Shown here: one piece after another, positions 15,401-26,576 of the stretch
Layout of the letters: the number at the start of each line of letters is the position of its first letter
Position numbering within the stretch: position 1 is the stretch's first letter
Assembly (NCBI RefSeq): GCF_026212465.1
Contig: NC_080059.1
Span: forward strand, 25,001,292-25,065,291
Length of the DNA stretch: 64,000 bases
Reading direction: 5' to 3'
DNA from: Amaranthus tricolor
Lineage: Eukaryota; Streptophyta; Magnoliopsida; Caryophyllales; Amaranthaceae
The notes under the pieces: model-generated
The model's input: the letters and a program-made list of their open reading frames with translations, nothing else
The model's database searches: none
Told to the model about the DNA's origin: nothing
Translations under genes and position numbers: made by a program

Positions 15401-17155
15401 GTTCATTCGTCATTGATCATTGATCCTTGTTCATTCTTCATCGTTCATTTGTCATTGACCATTAATCCTTGTTCATTCTTCATCGTTCATTCTTCATTGA
15501 TCCTTGTTCATTCTTCATCGTTCATTCGTCATTGACCATTAATCCTTGTTCATTCTTCATCGTTCATTCTTCATTGATCATTGATCCTTGTTCATTCTTC
15601 ATCGTTCATTCTTCTTTGATCATTGATCCTTGTTCATTCTTCATTGATCATTGATCCTTGTTCATTCTTCATCGTTCATTCGTCATTGATCATTGATCCT
15701 TGTTCATTCTTCATCGATCATTCGTCATTGACTATTACTCCTTGTTCATTCTTCTTCGTTCATTCTTCATTGATCATTGATCCTTGTTCATTCTTCATCG
15801 TTCATTCTTCTTTGATCATTGATCCTTGTTCATTCTTCATTGATCATTGATCCTTGTTCATTCTTCATCGTTCATTCGTCATTGATCATCGATCCTTGTT
15901 CATTCTTCATCGTTCATTCGTCATTGATCATTGATCCTTGTTTATTCTTCATCGTTCATTCGTCATTGACCATTAATCCTTGTTCATTCTTCATCGTTCA
16001 TTCTTCATTGATCATTGATCCTTGTTCATTCTTCATCGTTCATTCGTCATTGACCATTAATCCTTGTTCATTCTTCATTGTTCATTCTTCATTGATCATT
16101 GATCCTTGTTCATTCTTCATCGTTCATTCTTCATTGAGCATTGATACTTGTTCATTCTTCATCGTTCATTCGTCATTGACCATTAATCCTTGTTCATTCT
16201 TCATCGATCATTCTTCATTGATCATTGTTCCTTGTTCATTCTTCATCGTTCATTCGTCATTGAACATTAGTCCTTGTTCATTCTTCATCGTTCATTCTTC
16301 ATTGATCATTGAACCTTGTTCATTCTTCATCGTTCATTCTTCTTTGATCATTGATCCTTGTTCATTCTTCATTGATCATTGATCCTTGTTCATTCTTCAT
16401 CGTTCATTCTTCATTGATTATTGATCCTTGTTCATTCTTCATCGTTCATTCGTCATTGATCATTGATCCTTGTTCATTCTTCATCGTTCATTCGTCATTG
16501 ACCATTACTCCTTGTTCATTCTTCATCTTTCATTCTTCATTGATCATTGATCCTTGTTCATTCTTCATCGTTCATTCGTCATTGATCATTGATCCTTATT
16601 CATTCTTCATCGTTCATTCTTCATTGATCATTTATCCTTGTTCATTCTTCATCGTTCATTCGTCATTGACCATTGATCCTTGTTCATTCTTCATTGATCA
16701 TTGATCCTTGTTCATTCTTCATCGTTCATTCGTCATTGATCATTGATCCTTGTTCATTCTTCATTGATCATTGATCCTTGTTCATTCTTCATCGTTCATT
16801 CGTCATTGATCATTGATCCTTGTTCATTCTTCATCGTTCATTCGTCATTGACCATTACTCCTTGTTCATTCTTCATCGTTCATTCTTCATTGATCATTGA
16901 TCCTTGTTCATTCTTCATCGTTCATTCTTCTTTGATCATTGATCCTTGTTCATTCTTCATTGATCATTGATCCTTGTTCATTCTTCATCGTTCATTCTTC
17001 ATTGACCATTGATCCTTGTTCATTCTTCATCGTTCATTCTTCATTGACCGTTAATCCTTGTTCATTCTTCATCGATCATTGATCCTTGTTCATTCTTCAT
17101 CATTCATTCGTCATTGATCATTGATCCTTGTTCATTCTTCATCGTTCATTCGTAA
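12487..17155. repeat. Large satellite duplication (offset 2779/2737 bp)
   Basis: The block starting at 12487 recurs from 15266 at an offset of 2779 bp (397 x 7). From about 14006 the offset falls to 2737 bp, because the second copy lacks one 42-bp repeat. Shared markers include CATTTATCATTGATCC (12548 and 15327), TCATCGATCATTCGTC, GATCATCGATCC and GATTATTGATCC. Inside it, GAGAATT doublets at 14715 and 15093 show a further 378-bp (9 x 42) local duplication. Confidence 0.75.
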
Positions 17156-18692
17156 TTGATCATTGATCCTTGTTCATTCTTCATCGTTCATTCATCATTG
17201 ACCATTAATCCTTGTTCATTCTTCATCGTTCATTCTTCATTGATCATTGATCCTTGTTCATTCTTCATCGTTCATTCGTCATTGACCATTAATCCTTGTT
17301 CATTCTTCATCGTTCATTCTTCATTGATCATTGATCCTTGTTCATTCTTCATCGTTCATTCTTCTTTGATCATTGATCCTTGTTCATTCTTCATCCTTTA
17401 TTTTTCATTTATCATTGATCCTTGTTCATTCTTCATCGTTCATTCTTCATTGATCATTGATCCTTGTTCATTCTTCATCGTTCATTCGTCATTGACCATT
17501 AATCCTTGTTCATTCTTCATCGTTCATTCTTCATTGATCATTGATCCTTGTTCATTCTTCATCGTTCATTCGTCATTGACCATTAATCCTTGTTCATTCT
17601 TCATCGTTCATTCTTCATTGATCATTGAACCTTGTTCATTCTTCATCGTTCATTCTTCTTTGATCATTGATCCTTGTTCATTCTTCATTGATCATTGATC
17701 CTTGTTCATTCTTCATCGTTCATTCGTCATTGATCATTGATCCTTGTTCATTCTTCATCGTTCATTCGTAATTGATCATTGATCCTTGTTCATTCTTCAT
17801 CGTTCATTCATCATTGACCATTAATCCTTGTTCATTCTTCATCGTTCATTCTTCATTGATCATTGATCCTTGTTCATTCTTCATCGTTCATTCGTCATTG
17901 ACCATTAATCCTTGTTCATTCTTCATCGTTCATTCTTCATTGATCATTGATCCTTGTTCATTCTTCATCGTTCATTCTTCTTTGATCATTGATCCTTGTT
18001 CATTCTTCATTGATCATTGATCCTTGTTCATTCTTCATCGTTCATTCGTCATTGATCATTGATCCTTGTTCATTCTTCATCGTTCATTCGTCATTGATCA
18101 TAGATCCTTGTTCATTCTTCATCGTTCATTCGTCATTGACCATTAATCCTTGTTCATTCTTCATCGTTCATTCTTCATTGATCATTGATCCTTGTTCATT
18201 CTTCATCGTTCATTCGTCATTGACCATTGATCCTTGTTCATTCTTCATTGATCATTGATCCTTGTTCATTCTTCATCGTTCATTCGTCATTGATCATTGA
18301 TCCTTGTTCATTTTTCATTGATCATTGATCCTTGTTCATTTTTCATCGTTCATTCGTCATTGATCATTGATCCTTATTCATTCTTCATCGTTCATTTTTC
18401 ATTTATCATTGATCCTTGTTCATTCTTCATCGTTCATTCTTCATTGATCATTGATCCTTGTTCATTCTTCATCGTTCATTCTTCATTGACCATTAATCCT
18501 TGTTCATTCTTCATCGTTCATTCTTCATTGATCATTGATCCTTGTTCATTCTTCATCGTTCATTCGTCATTGACCATTCATCCTTGTTCATTCTTCTTCG
18601 TTCATTCTACATTGATCATTGATCCTTGTTCATTCTTCATCGTTCATTCTTCTTTGATCATTGATCCTTGTTCATTCTTCATTGATCATTGA
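17156..18692. repeat. Satellite block copied from about 9344-10880
   Basis: The order of variants here matches 9344-10880 at an offset of 7812 bp (1116 x 7). Markers include CATCCTTTATTTTTCATTTATC (9582 and 17394), CATTCGTAATTGATC, GATCATAGATCC and TTCATTTTTCATTG. Some private changes of the earlier copy, such as CCTTGTAAATTC, are absent here, so this copy resembles the less mutated form. Confidence 0.75.
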
Positions 18693-21600
18693 TCCTTGTT
18701 CATTCTTCATCGTTCATTCGTCATTGATCATTGATCCTTGTTCATTCTTCATCGTTCATTCGTCATTGATCATTGATCCTTGTTCATTCTTCATCGTTCA
18801 TTCGTCATTGACCATTAATCCTTGTTCATTCTTCATCGTTCATTCTTCATTGATCATTGATCCTTGTTCATTCTTCATCGTTCATTCTTCATTGAGCATT
18901 GATCCTTGTTCATTCTTCATCGTTCATTCTTCATTGATCATTGTTCCTTGTTCATTCTTCATCGTTCATTCTTCATTGAGAATTGATCCTTGTTCATTCT
19001 TCATCGTTCATTCTTCATTGAGAATTGATCCTTGTTCATTCTTCGTCGTTCATTCTTCATTGATCATTGATCCTTGTTCATTCTTCATCGTTCATTCTTC
19101 ATTGATCATTGATCCTTGTTCATTCTTCGTCGTTCATTCTTCTTTGATCATTGATCCTTGTTCATTCTTCATTGATCATTGATCCTTGTTCATTCTTCAT
19201 CGTTCATTCGTCATTGATCATTGATCCTTGTTCATTCTTCATCGTTCATTCGTCATTGATCATTGATCCTTGTTCATTCTTCATCGTTCATTCGTCATTG
19301 ATCATTGATCCTTGTTCATTCTTCATCGTTCATTTGTCATTGACCATTAATCCTTGTTCATTCTTCATCGTTCATTCTTCATTAATCCTTGTTCATTCTT
19401 CATCGTTCATTCGTCATTGACCATTAATCCTTGTTCATTCTTCATCGTTCATTCTTCATTGATCATTGATCCTTGTTCATTCTTCATCGTTCATTCTTCT
19501 TTGATCATTGATCCTTGTTCATTCTTCATTGATCATTGATCCTTGTTCATTCTTCATCGTTCATTCGTCATTGATCATTGATCCTTGTTCATTCTTCATC
19601 GTTCATTCGTCATTGACTATTACTCCTTGTTCATTCATCTTCTTTCATTCTTCATTGATCATTGATCCTTGTTCATTCTTCATCGTTCATTCTTCTTTGA
19701 TCATTGATCCTTGTTCATTCTTCATTGATCATTGATCCTTGTTCATTCTTAATCGTTCATTCGTCATTGATCATTGATCCTTGTTCATTCTTCATCGTTC
19801 ATTCGTCATTGATCATTGATCCTTGTTTATTCTTCATCGTTCATTCGTCATTGACCATTAATCCTTGTTCATTCTTCATCGTTCATTCTTCATTGATCAT
19901 TGATCCTTGTTCATTCTTCATCGTTCATTCGTCATTGACCATTAATCCTTGTTCATTCTTCATCGTTCATTCTTCATTGATCATTGATCCTTGTTCATTC
20001 TTCATCGTTCATTCTTCATTGAGCATTGATACTTGTTCATTCTTCATCGTTCATTCGTCATTGACCATTAATCCTTGTTCATTCTTCATCGATCATTCTT
20101 CATTGATCATTGTTCCTTGTTCATTCTTCATCGTTCATTCTTCATTGATCATTGATCCTTGTTCATTCTTCATCGTTCATTCTTCATTGATCATTGATCC
20201 TTGTTCATTCTTCATCGTTCATTCGTCATTGATCATTGATCCTTGTTCATTCTTCATCGTTCATTCGTCATTGACCATTACTCCTTGTTCATTCTTCATC
20301 TTTCATTCTTCATTGATCATTGATCCTTGTTCATTCTTCATCGTTCATTCGTCATTGATCATTGATCCTTGTTCATTCTTCATCGTTCATTCGTCATTGA
20401 CCATTAATCCTTGTTCATTCTTCATCGTTCATTCTTCATTGATCATTGATCCTTGTTCATTCTTCATCGTTCATTCTTCATTGAGCATTGATACTTGTTC
20501 ATTCTTCATCGTTCATTCGTCATTGACCATTAATCCTTGTTCATTCTTCATCGATCATTCTTCATTGATCATTGTTCCTTGTTCATTCTTCATCGTTCAT
20601 TCTTCATTGATCATTGATCCTTGTTCATTCTTCATCGTTCATTCTTCATTGATCATTGATCCTTGTTCATTCTTCATCGTTCATTCGTCATTGATCATTG
20701 ATCCTTGTTCATTCTTCATCGTTCATTCGTCATTGACCATTACTCCTTGTTCATTCTTCATCTTTCATTCTTCATTGATCATTGATCCTTGTTCATTCTT
20801 CATCGTTCATTCGTCATTGATCATTGATCCTTATTCATTCTTCATCGTTCATTCTTCATTTATCATTGATCCTTGTTCATTCTTCATCGTTCATTCTTCA
20901 TTGATCATTGATCCTTGTTCATTCTTCATCGTTCATTCGTCATTGACCATTAATCCTTGTTCATTCTTCATCGTTCATTCTTCATTGATCATTGATCCTT
21001 GTTCATTCTTCATCGTTCATTCGTCATTGACCATTAATCCTTGTTCATTCTTCATCGTTCATTCTTCATTGATCATTGAACCTTGTTCATTCTTCATCGT
21101 TCATTCTTCTTTGATCATTGATCCTTGTTCATTCTTCATTGATCATTGATCCTTGTTCATTCTTCATCGTTCATTCGTCATTGATCATTGATCCTTGTTC
21201 ATTCTTCATCGTTCATTCGTCATTGATCATTGATCCTTGTTCATTCTTCATCGTTCATTCGTCATTGACCATTAATCCTTGTTCATTCTTCATCGTTCAT
21301 TCTTCATTGATCATTGATCCTTGTTCATTCTTCATCGTTCATTCGTCATTGATCATTGATCCTTGTTCATTCTTCATCGTTCATTCGTCATTGATCATTG
21401 ATCCTTGTTCATTCTTCATCGTTCATTCGTCATTGATCATTGATCCTTGTTCATTCTTCATCGTTCATTTGTCATTGACCATTAATCCTTGTTCATTCTT
21501 CATCGTTCATTCTTCATTGATCCTTGTTCATTCTTCATCGTTCATTCGTCATTGACCATTAATCCTTGTTCATTCTTCATCGTTCATTCTTCATTGATCA

Positions 21601-24600
21601 TTGATCCTTGTTCATTCTTCATCGTTCATTCGTCATTGACCATTAATCCTTGTTCATTCTTCATCGTTCATTCTTCATTGATCATTGATCCTTGTTCATT
21701 CTTCATCGTTCATTCTTCATTGAGCATTGATACTTGTTCATTCTTCATCGTTCATTCGTCATTGACCATTAATCCTTGTTCATTCTTCATCGATCATTCT
21801 TCATTGATCATTGTTCCTTGTTCATTCTTCATCGTTCATTCTTCATTGACCATTACTCCTTGTTCATTCTTCATCTTTCATTCTTCATTGATCATTGATC
21901 CTTGTTCATTCTTCATCGTTCATTCGTCATTGATCATTGATCCTTATTCATTCTTCATCGTTCATTCTTCATTTATCATTGATCCTTGTTCTTTCTTCAT
22001 CGTTCATTCTTCATTGATCATTGATCCTTGTTCATTCTTCATCGTTCATTCGTCATTGACCATTAATCCTTGTTCATTCTTCATCGTTCATTCTTCATTG
22101 ATCATTGATCCTTGTTCATTCTTCATCGTTCATTCTTCATTGAGCATTGATACTTGTTCATTCTTCATCGTTCATTCGTCATTGACCATTAATCCTTATT
22201 CATTCTTCATCGATCATTCTTCATTGATCATTGTTCCTTGTTCATTCTTCATCGTTCATTCTTCATTGACCATTACTCCTTGTTCATTCTTCATCTTTCA
22301 TTCTTCATTGATCATTGATCCTTGTTCATTCTTCATCGTTCATTCGTCATTGATCATTGATCCTTATTCATTCTTCATCGTTCATTCTTCATTTATCATT
22401 GATCCTTGTTCTTTCTTCATCGTTCATTCTTCATTGATCATTGATCCTTGTTCATTCTTCATCGTTCATTCGTCATTGACCATTAATCCTTGTTCATTCT
22501 TCATCGTGCATTCTTCATTGATCATTGATCCTTGTTCATTCTTCATCGTTCATTCGTCATTGACCATTAATCCTTGTTCATTCTTCATCGTTCATTCTTC
22601 ATTGATCATTGAACCTTGTTCATTCTTCATCGTTCATTCTTCTTTGATCATTGATCCTTGTTCATTCTTCATTGATCATTGATCCTTGTTCATTCTTCAT
22701 TGATCATTGATCCTTGTTCATTCTTCATCGTTCATTCGTCATTGATCATTGATCCTTGTTCATTCTTCATCGTTCATTCGTCATTGACCATTAATCCTTG
22801 TTCATTCTTCATCGTTCATTCTTCATTGATCATTGATCCTTGTTCATTCTTCATCGTTCATTCGTCATTGACCATTAATCCTTGTTCATTCTTCATCGTT
22901 CATTCTACATTGATCATTGATCCTTGTTCATTCTTCATCGTTCATTCTTCTTTGATCATTGATCCTTGTTCATTCTTCATTGATCATTGATCCTTGTTCA
23001 TTCTTCATCGTTCATTCGTCATTGATCATTGATCCTTGTTCATTCTTCATCGTTCATTCGTCATTGATCATTGATCCTTATTCATTCTTCATCGTTCATT
23101 CGTCATTGACCATTAATCCTTGTTCATTCTTCATCGTTCATTCGTCATTGATCATTGATAGGGTTCATTCTTCATCGTTCATTCGTCATTGACCATTAAT
23201 CCTTGTTCATTCTTCATCGTTCATTCTTCATTGATCATTGATCCTTGTTCATTCTTCATCGTTCATTCTTCATTGAGCATTGATACTTGTTCATTCTTCA
23301 TCGTTCATTCGTCATTGACCATTAATCCTTGTTCATTCTTCATCGATCATTCTTCATTGATCATTGTTCCTTGTTCATTCTTCATCGTTCATTCTTCATC
23401 GTTCATTGATCCTTGTTCATTCTTCATCGTTCATTCTTCATTGATCATTGATCCTTGTTCATTCTTCATCGTTCATTCGTCATTGATCATTGATCCTTGT
23501 TCATTCTTCATCGTTCATTCGTCATTGACCATTACTCCTTGTTCATTCTTCATCTTTCATTCTTCATTGATCATTGATCCTTGTTCATTCTTCATCGTTC
23601 ATTCGTCATTGATCATTGATCCTTATTCATTCTTCATCGTTCATTCTTCATTTATCATTGATCCTTGTTCATTCTTCATCGTTCATTCTTCATTGATCAT
23701 TGATCCTTGTTCATTCTTCATCGTTCATTCGTCATTGACCATTAATCCTTGTTCATTCTTCATCGTTCATTCTTCATTGATCATTGATCCTTGTTCATTC
23801 TTCATCGTTCATTCGTCATTGACCATTAATCCTTGTTCATTCTTCATCGTTCATTCTTCATTGATCATTGAACCTTGTTCATTCTTCATCGTTCATTCTT
23901 CTTTGATCATTGATCCTTGTTCATTCTTCATTGATCATTGATCCTTGTTCATTCTTCATCGTTCATTCGTCATTGATCATTGATCCTTGTTCATTCTTCA
24001 TCGTTCATTCGTCATTGATCATTGATCCTTGTTCATTCTTCATCGTTCATTCGTCATTGACCATTAATCCTTGTTCATTCTTCATCGTTCATTCTTCATT
24101 GATCATTGATCCTTGTTCATTCTTCATCGTTCATTCGTCATTGATCATTGATCCTTGTTCATTCTTCATCGTTCATTCGTCATTGATCATTGATCCTTGT
24201 TCATTCTTCATCGTTCATTCGTCATTGATCATTGATCCTTGTTCATTCTTCATCGTTCATTTGTCATTGACCATTAATCCTTGTTCATTCTTCATCGATC
24301 ATTCTTCATTGATCATTGTTCCTTGTTCATTCTTCATCGTTCATTCTTCATTGACCATTACTCCTTGTTCATTCTTCATCTTTCATTCTTCATTGATCAT
24401 TGATCCTTGTTCATTCTTCATCGTTCATTCGTCATTGATCATTGATCCTTATTCATTCTTCATCGTTCATTCTTCATTTATCATTGATCCTTGTTCTTTC
24501 TTCATCGTTCATTCTTCATTGATCATTGATCCTTGTTCATTCTTCATCGTTCATTCGTCATTGACCATTAATCCTTGTTCATTCTTCATCGTTCATTCTT

Positions 24601-24766
24601 CATTGATCATTGATCCTTGTTCATTCTTCATCCTTCATTCGTCATTGACCATTAATCCTTGTTCATTCTTCATCGTTCATTCTTCATTGATCATTGAACC
24701 TTGTTCATTCTTCATCGTTCATTCTTCTTTGATCATTGATCCTTGTTCATTGATTTTGTTCATTAA

Positions 24767-25786
24767 TGGTCAAGGTACAAGTGTCCAAGATGTCCAAGTC
24801 CAATCCAATGCAAGAGAATTAATTTTGTCCAAGTCTTATTTTGATCATAGCATGCACGGTCCAAATAAGTCATCAAATGGTTGTACTTTGCTAAGTATGA
24901 CTAAGTACTTTGTTGAAAGTATAAATTAAAGGGTGTCGGTTACAAGGAATTAATTCCAAACAGTTTTGGAATACGAAGGGGCATGTTTTAAGGAGATTTA
25001 AAGCTGGTTTTTAATCTCATTTAAAGCTGCAGTTTTGGAATTCAAAGGGGCATGTTTTTAGGAGTATTTATGGCTGAATATTAACCTTTTTTAGTGGGGG
25101 TTACTAGGCATTATTGTAGGAGTAAAATGCAATAATAAAGAAGCTTAAATGGAGGAGTAAATGGGAGTTACCAGGCAAATGAATGGGCTGTTTTGGATGT
25201 TACTTTGCACACTTGAAGGAGCCATGTGAAGAGTTTAATTGCTGGCCATTTCTTCCCTAGTTTTAATCTTTGTTTAATTAGTCTTAAGTGTGTGTAATGG
25301 AGATTAATGTGGACATTGATTAGCCACTTAATTCTCTTTTATTTTGTTGTCTTTTTATTTTCTTTTGTGAATTTATTTAGGCAAGTGAAAGGTTGTAATT
25401 ATTTAATGTAAGAATGCTATATATAGCATACTTTGATGAATGAAAAACACATCCAGAAATTTGCCAAAAAACTTGTGTTTTGTTTATTGAACTTGACTTG
25501 TGTTTAGTCAATTTTAATTGTCCAAATTTGAGTGTTCCAAATTTGAAGAGTTAGAGTTTTAGTGAGAGTTCCTAAAACTAAAGCTTGTAGTTGACGATTT
25601 GGTGAGAGTTCCCTAATCTAAGCTACACCCAAACAAGTGAGTGAGTGTTCCTCCTTGTTATATCCTCAAGTTTAGGGTGAGAGTTCCCCTAACTAATCTG
25701 ATCATACTAAAAAAATATACCAAAAAACGTGTGACCCCTTTAACTTATCATTTTGTAACAAGGTTTCTCGTCTTGTTTACACATCA
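24767..25786 (+). repeat. Array LTR 1 (left edge of array)
   Basis: This is a 1020-bp LTR that starts TGGTCAAGG and ends ACACATCA. The start was placed where homology to the other units begins at the satellite border, leaving one extra shared A that may be chance. It contains a TATA-like palindrome at 25414-25429. Three GTGAGAGTTCC direct repeats lie at about 25562, 25602 and 25676. It has the standard form, with no 11-bp deletion. Confidence 0.88.
25414..25429 (+). promoter_or_regulatory. Putative LTR promoter: palindromic TATA box
   Basis: ATGCTATATATAGCAT is a perfect 16-bp palindrome with a TATA core. It lies about 360 bp before the LTR end, which is a suitable place for the U3/R border of an LTR. 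The same sequence is present in all 19 LTRs of the array at about +648 from the LTR start. Promoter activity is inferred, not shown. Confidence 0.6.
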
Positions 25787-25788
25787 TT

Positions 25789-25807
25789 TGGCGCGTCAGG
25801 TAGGGGG
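25789..25807 (+). other. Putative primer-binding site of the array element (first copy)
   Basis: TGGCGCGTCAGGTAGGGGG begins 2 bp after the LTR end. The position and the leading TGG, which would pair with a tRNA CCA end, fit a minus-strand primer-binding site. It is not the initiator-Met type used by the intact element at 54673-60418. I do not assign a tRNA. It recurs at the same place after LTRs 2-18 and is absent after LTR 19, where satellite resumes. Confidence 0.7.
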
Positions 25808-25850
25808 AGTTTTTCCATACACTTCCAAAGGGGTCGAATACCTACATATC

Positions 25851-26576
25851 ATGGGAGAGAATCAAGATTTGAGGGTAGCTTTGGAAGCTCTCAATCGATC
25901 CATTGCTAGTCAAGAAAGGTTGGCCGAGACTAATGCCAATCTACAAGGGAATCTTGCTGCCTTAATGGCAAGACTCTTGAACGAGCAAGATAGGAGAGAT
26001 CAAGATGAAGAACCTCCACCTAGGAGGGAGGATAGGAGTCTCAAAGTAGACGTCCCTTCCTTTGATGGGTCACTTGATCCAGAGAAGTACTTGGAATGGG
26101 AGAAATCCTTGGAAAGGTACTTTGAGTACAAGGATATTCAAGAAGAAGTGCAGAAATATAAGATAGCCAAGGTGAAACTGAAGGGCTATGGTGACAGTTG
26201 GTTGCAAGGGGAACAAAGGGCACGTACCCTTAGGGGTAAAGCTCCCATATCAACTTGGAACAAGATGAAGAAACGGATGAGAGACCGTTTCATTCCTCAC
26301 AATTACAAGCAAAGCCAATATGTGAAGTGGAGTACTTTGCAACAAAATGGAGATTCCGTGGAAGACTACATCAAAGAGTTTGATAGGCTTGCCATTGTGT
26401 GTGAAGACCAAGATGGTCAAGGTACAAGTGTCCAAGATGTCCAAGTCCAATCCAATGCAAGAGAATTAATTTTGTCCAAGTCTTATTTTGATCATAGCAT
26501 GCACGGTCCAAATAAGTCATCAAATGGTTGTACTTTGCTAAGTATGACTAAGTACTTTGTTGAAAGTATAAATTAA
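25851..26576 (+). CDS. gag: Truncated Gag fused to LTR-encoded tail (array copy 1)
   Basis: The ATG-started frame of 241 aa begins 62 bp after the primer-binding site starts. The frame is open further upstream, but only from a GTG inside the LTR, so I chose the ATG. Residues 8-50 look like a helical, coiled-coil-prone region, and 51-62 are acidic/proline/arginine-rich. Residues 65-187 match the retrotransposon Gag capsid family, with VPSFDGSLDPEKYLEWE, YKIAKVKLKGYGDSWL and VEDYIKEFDRL as recognisable blocks. Gag is cut after about residue 187, before the end of the capsid domain and before any zinc knuckle. The frame then crosses into the next LTR and reads 54 more residues to a TAA. It resembles the Gag part of the intact element at 55246-59640 but is clearly divergent. 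It is probably a non-functional remnant, though the frame is preserved in all 18 copies. Confidence 0.75.
   Translation: MGENQDLRVALEALNRSIASQERLAETNANLQGNLAALMARLLNEQDRRDQDEEPPPRREDRSLKVDVPSFDGSLDPEKYLEWEKSLERYFEYKDIQEEVQKYKIAKVKLKGYGDSWLQGEQRARTLRGKAPISTWNKMKKRMRDRFIPHNYKQSQYVKWSTLQQNGDSVEDYIKEFDRLAIVCEDQDGQGTSVQDVQVQSNARELILSKSYFDHSMHGPNKSSNGCTLLSMTKYFVESIN

Larger units (their letters stand above)
1..24766. repeat. 42-bp satellite array (left block), built of heptamers
   Basis: The tandem repeat has a basic period of 42 bp. Read on the + strand, a typical repeat is six heptamers: TCATTCT, TCATCGT, TCATTCG (or TCATTCT), TCATTGA, TCATTGA, TCCTTGT. Variants of 28 bp (four heptamers) and 35 bp (five heptamers, for example near 1305-1320) are interspersed. 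Recurring point variants include GACCATTAATCC, GAGCATTGATAC, GAGAATTGATCC and GATCATTGTTCC, and they mark higher-order copies. The + strand is T/C-rich. The minus strand has a TGA about every 7 bp and so is closed in all frames. Apparent + strand frames of up to 481 aa, such as 19704-21149, are translations of the repeat from non-ATG starts. The last 16 bases (24751-24766) are degenerate satellite at the edge of the retroelement array. No gene or RNA is seen. Confidence 0.97.

Noticed and set aside
1..24766. The satellite as a CRISPR array, because of its short regular repeats.
   Set aside because: There are no unique spacers, repeats adjoin directly, units vary gradually, and the neighbouring elements are eukaryotic retrotransposons.
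1..24766. The heptamer satellite as an interstitial telomere.
   Set aside because: The plant telomere repeat is TTTAGGG. The heptamers here are TCATNNN and TCCTTGT, and I see no run of CCCTAAA or TTTAGGG.
1..24929. Dozens of + strand open frames of 61-481 aa in the satellite, such as 1686-2543, 5214-6071, 19704-21149 and 21489-22682.
   Set aside because: They begin at TTG or similar non-ATG codons, consist only of a 14-residue satellite translation, and stop where the repeat length changes. Repeat arithmetic explains them fully.
25134..25139. AATAAA in the array LTR as a polyadenylation signal.
   Set aside because: It lies about 280 bp upstream of the TATA box, in the U3 part, so it would not be placed to process the element's transcript. 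Plant signals are also loosely defined.
25641..25850. An upstream extension of the gag frame (70 more residues) from a GTG in the LTR.
   Set aside because: It crosses the LTR end and primer-binding site, uses a non-ATG start and has no Gag similarity. The ATG at 25851 gives a normal Gag N-terminus.
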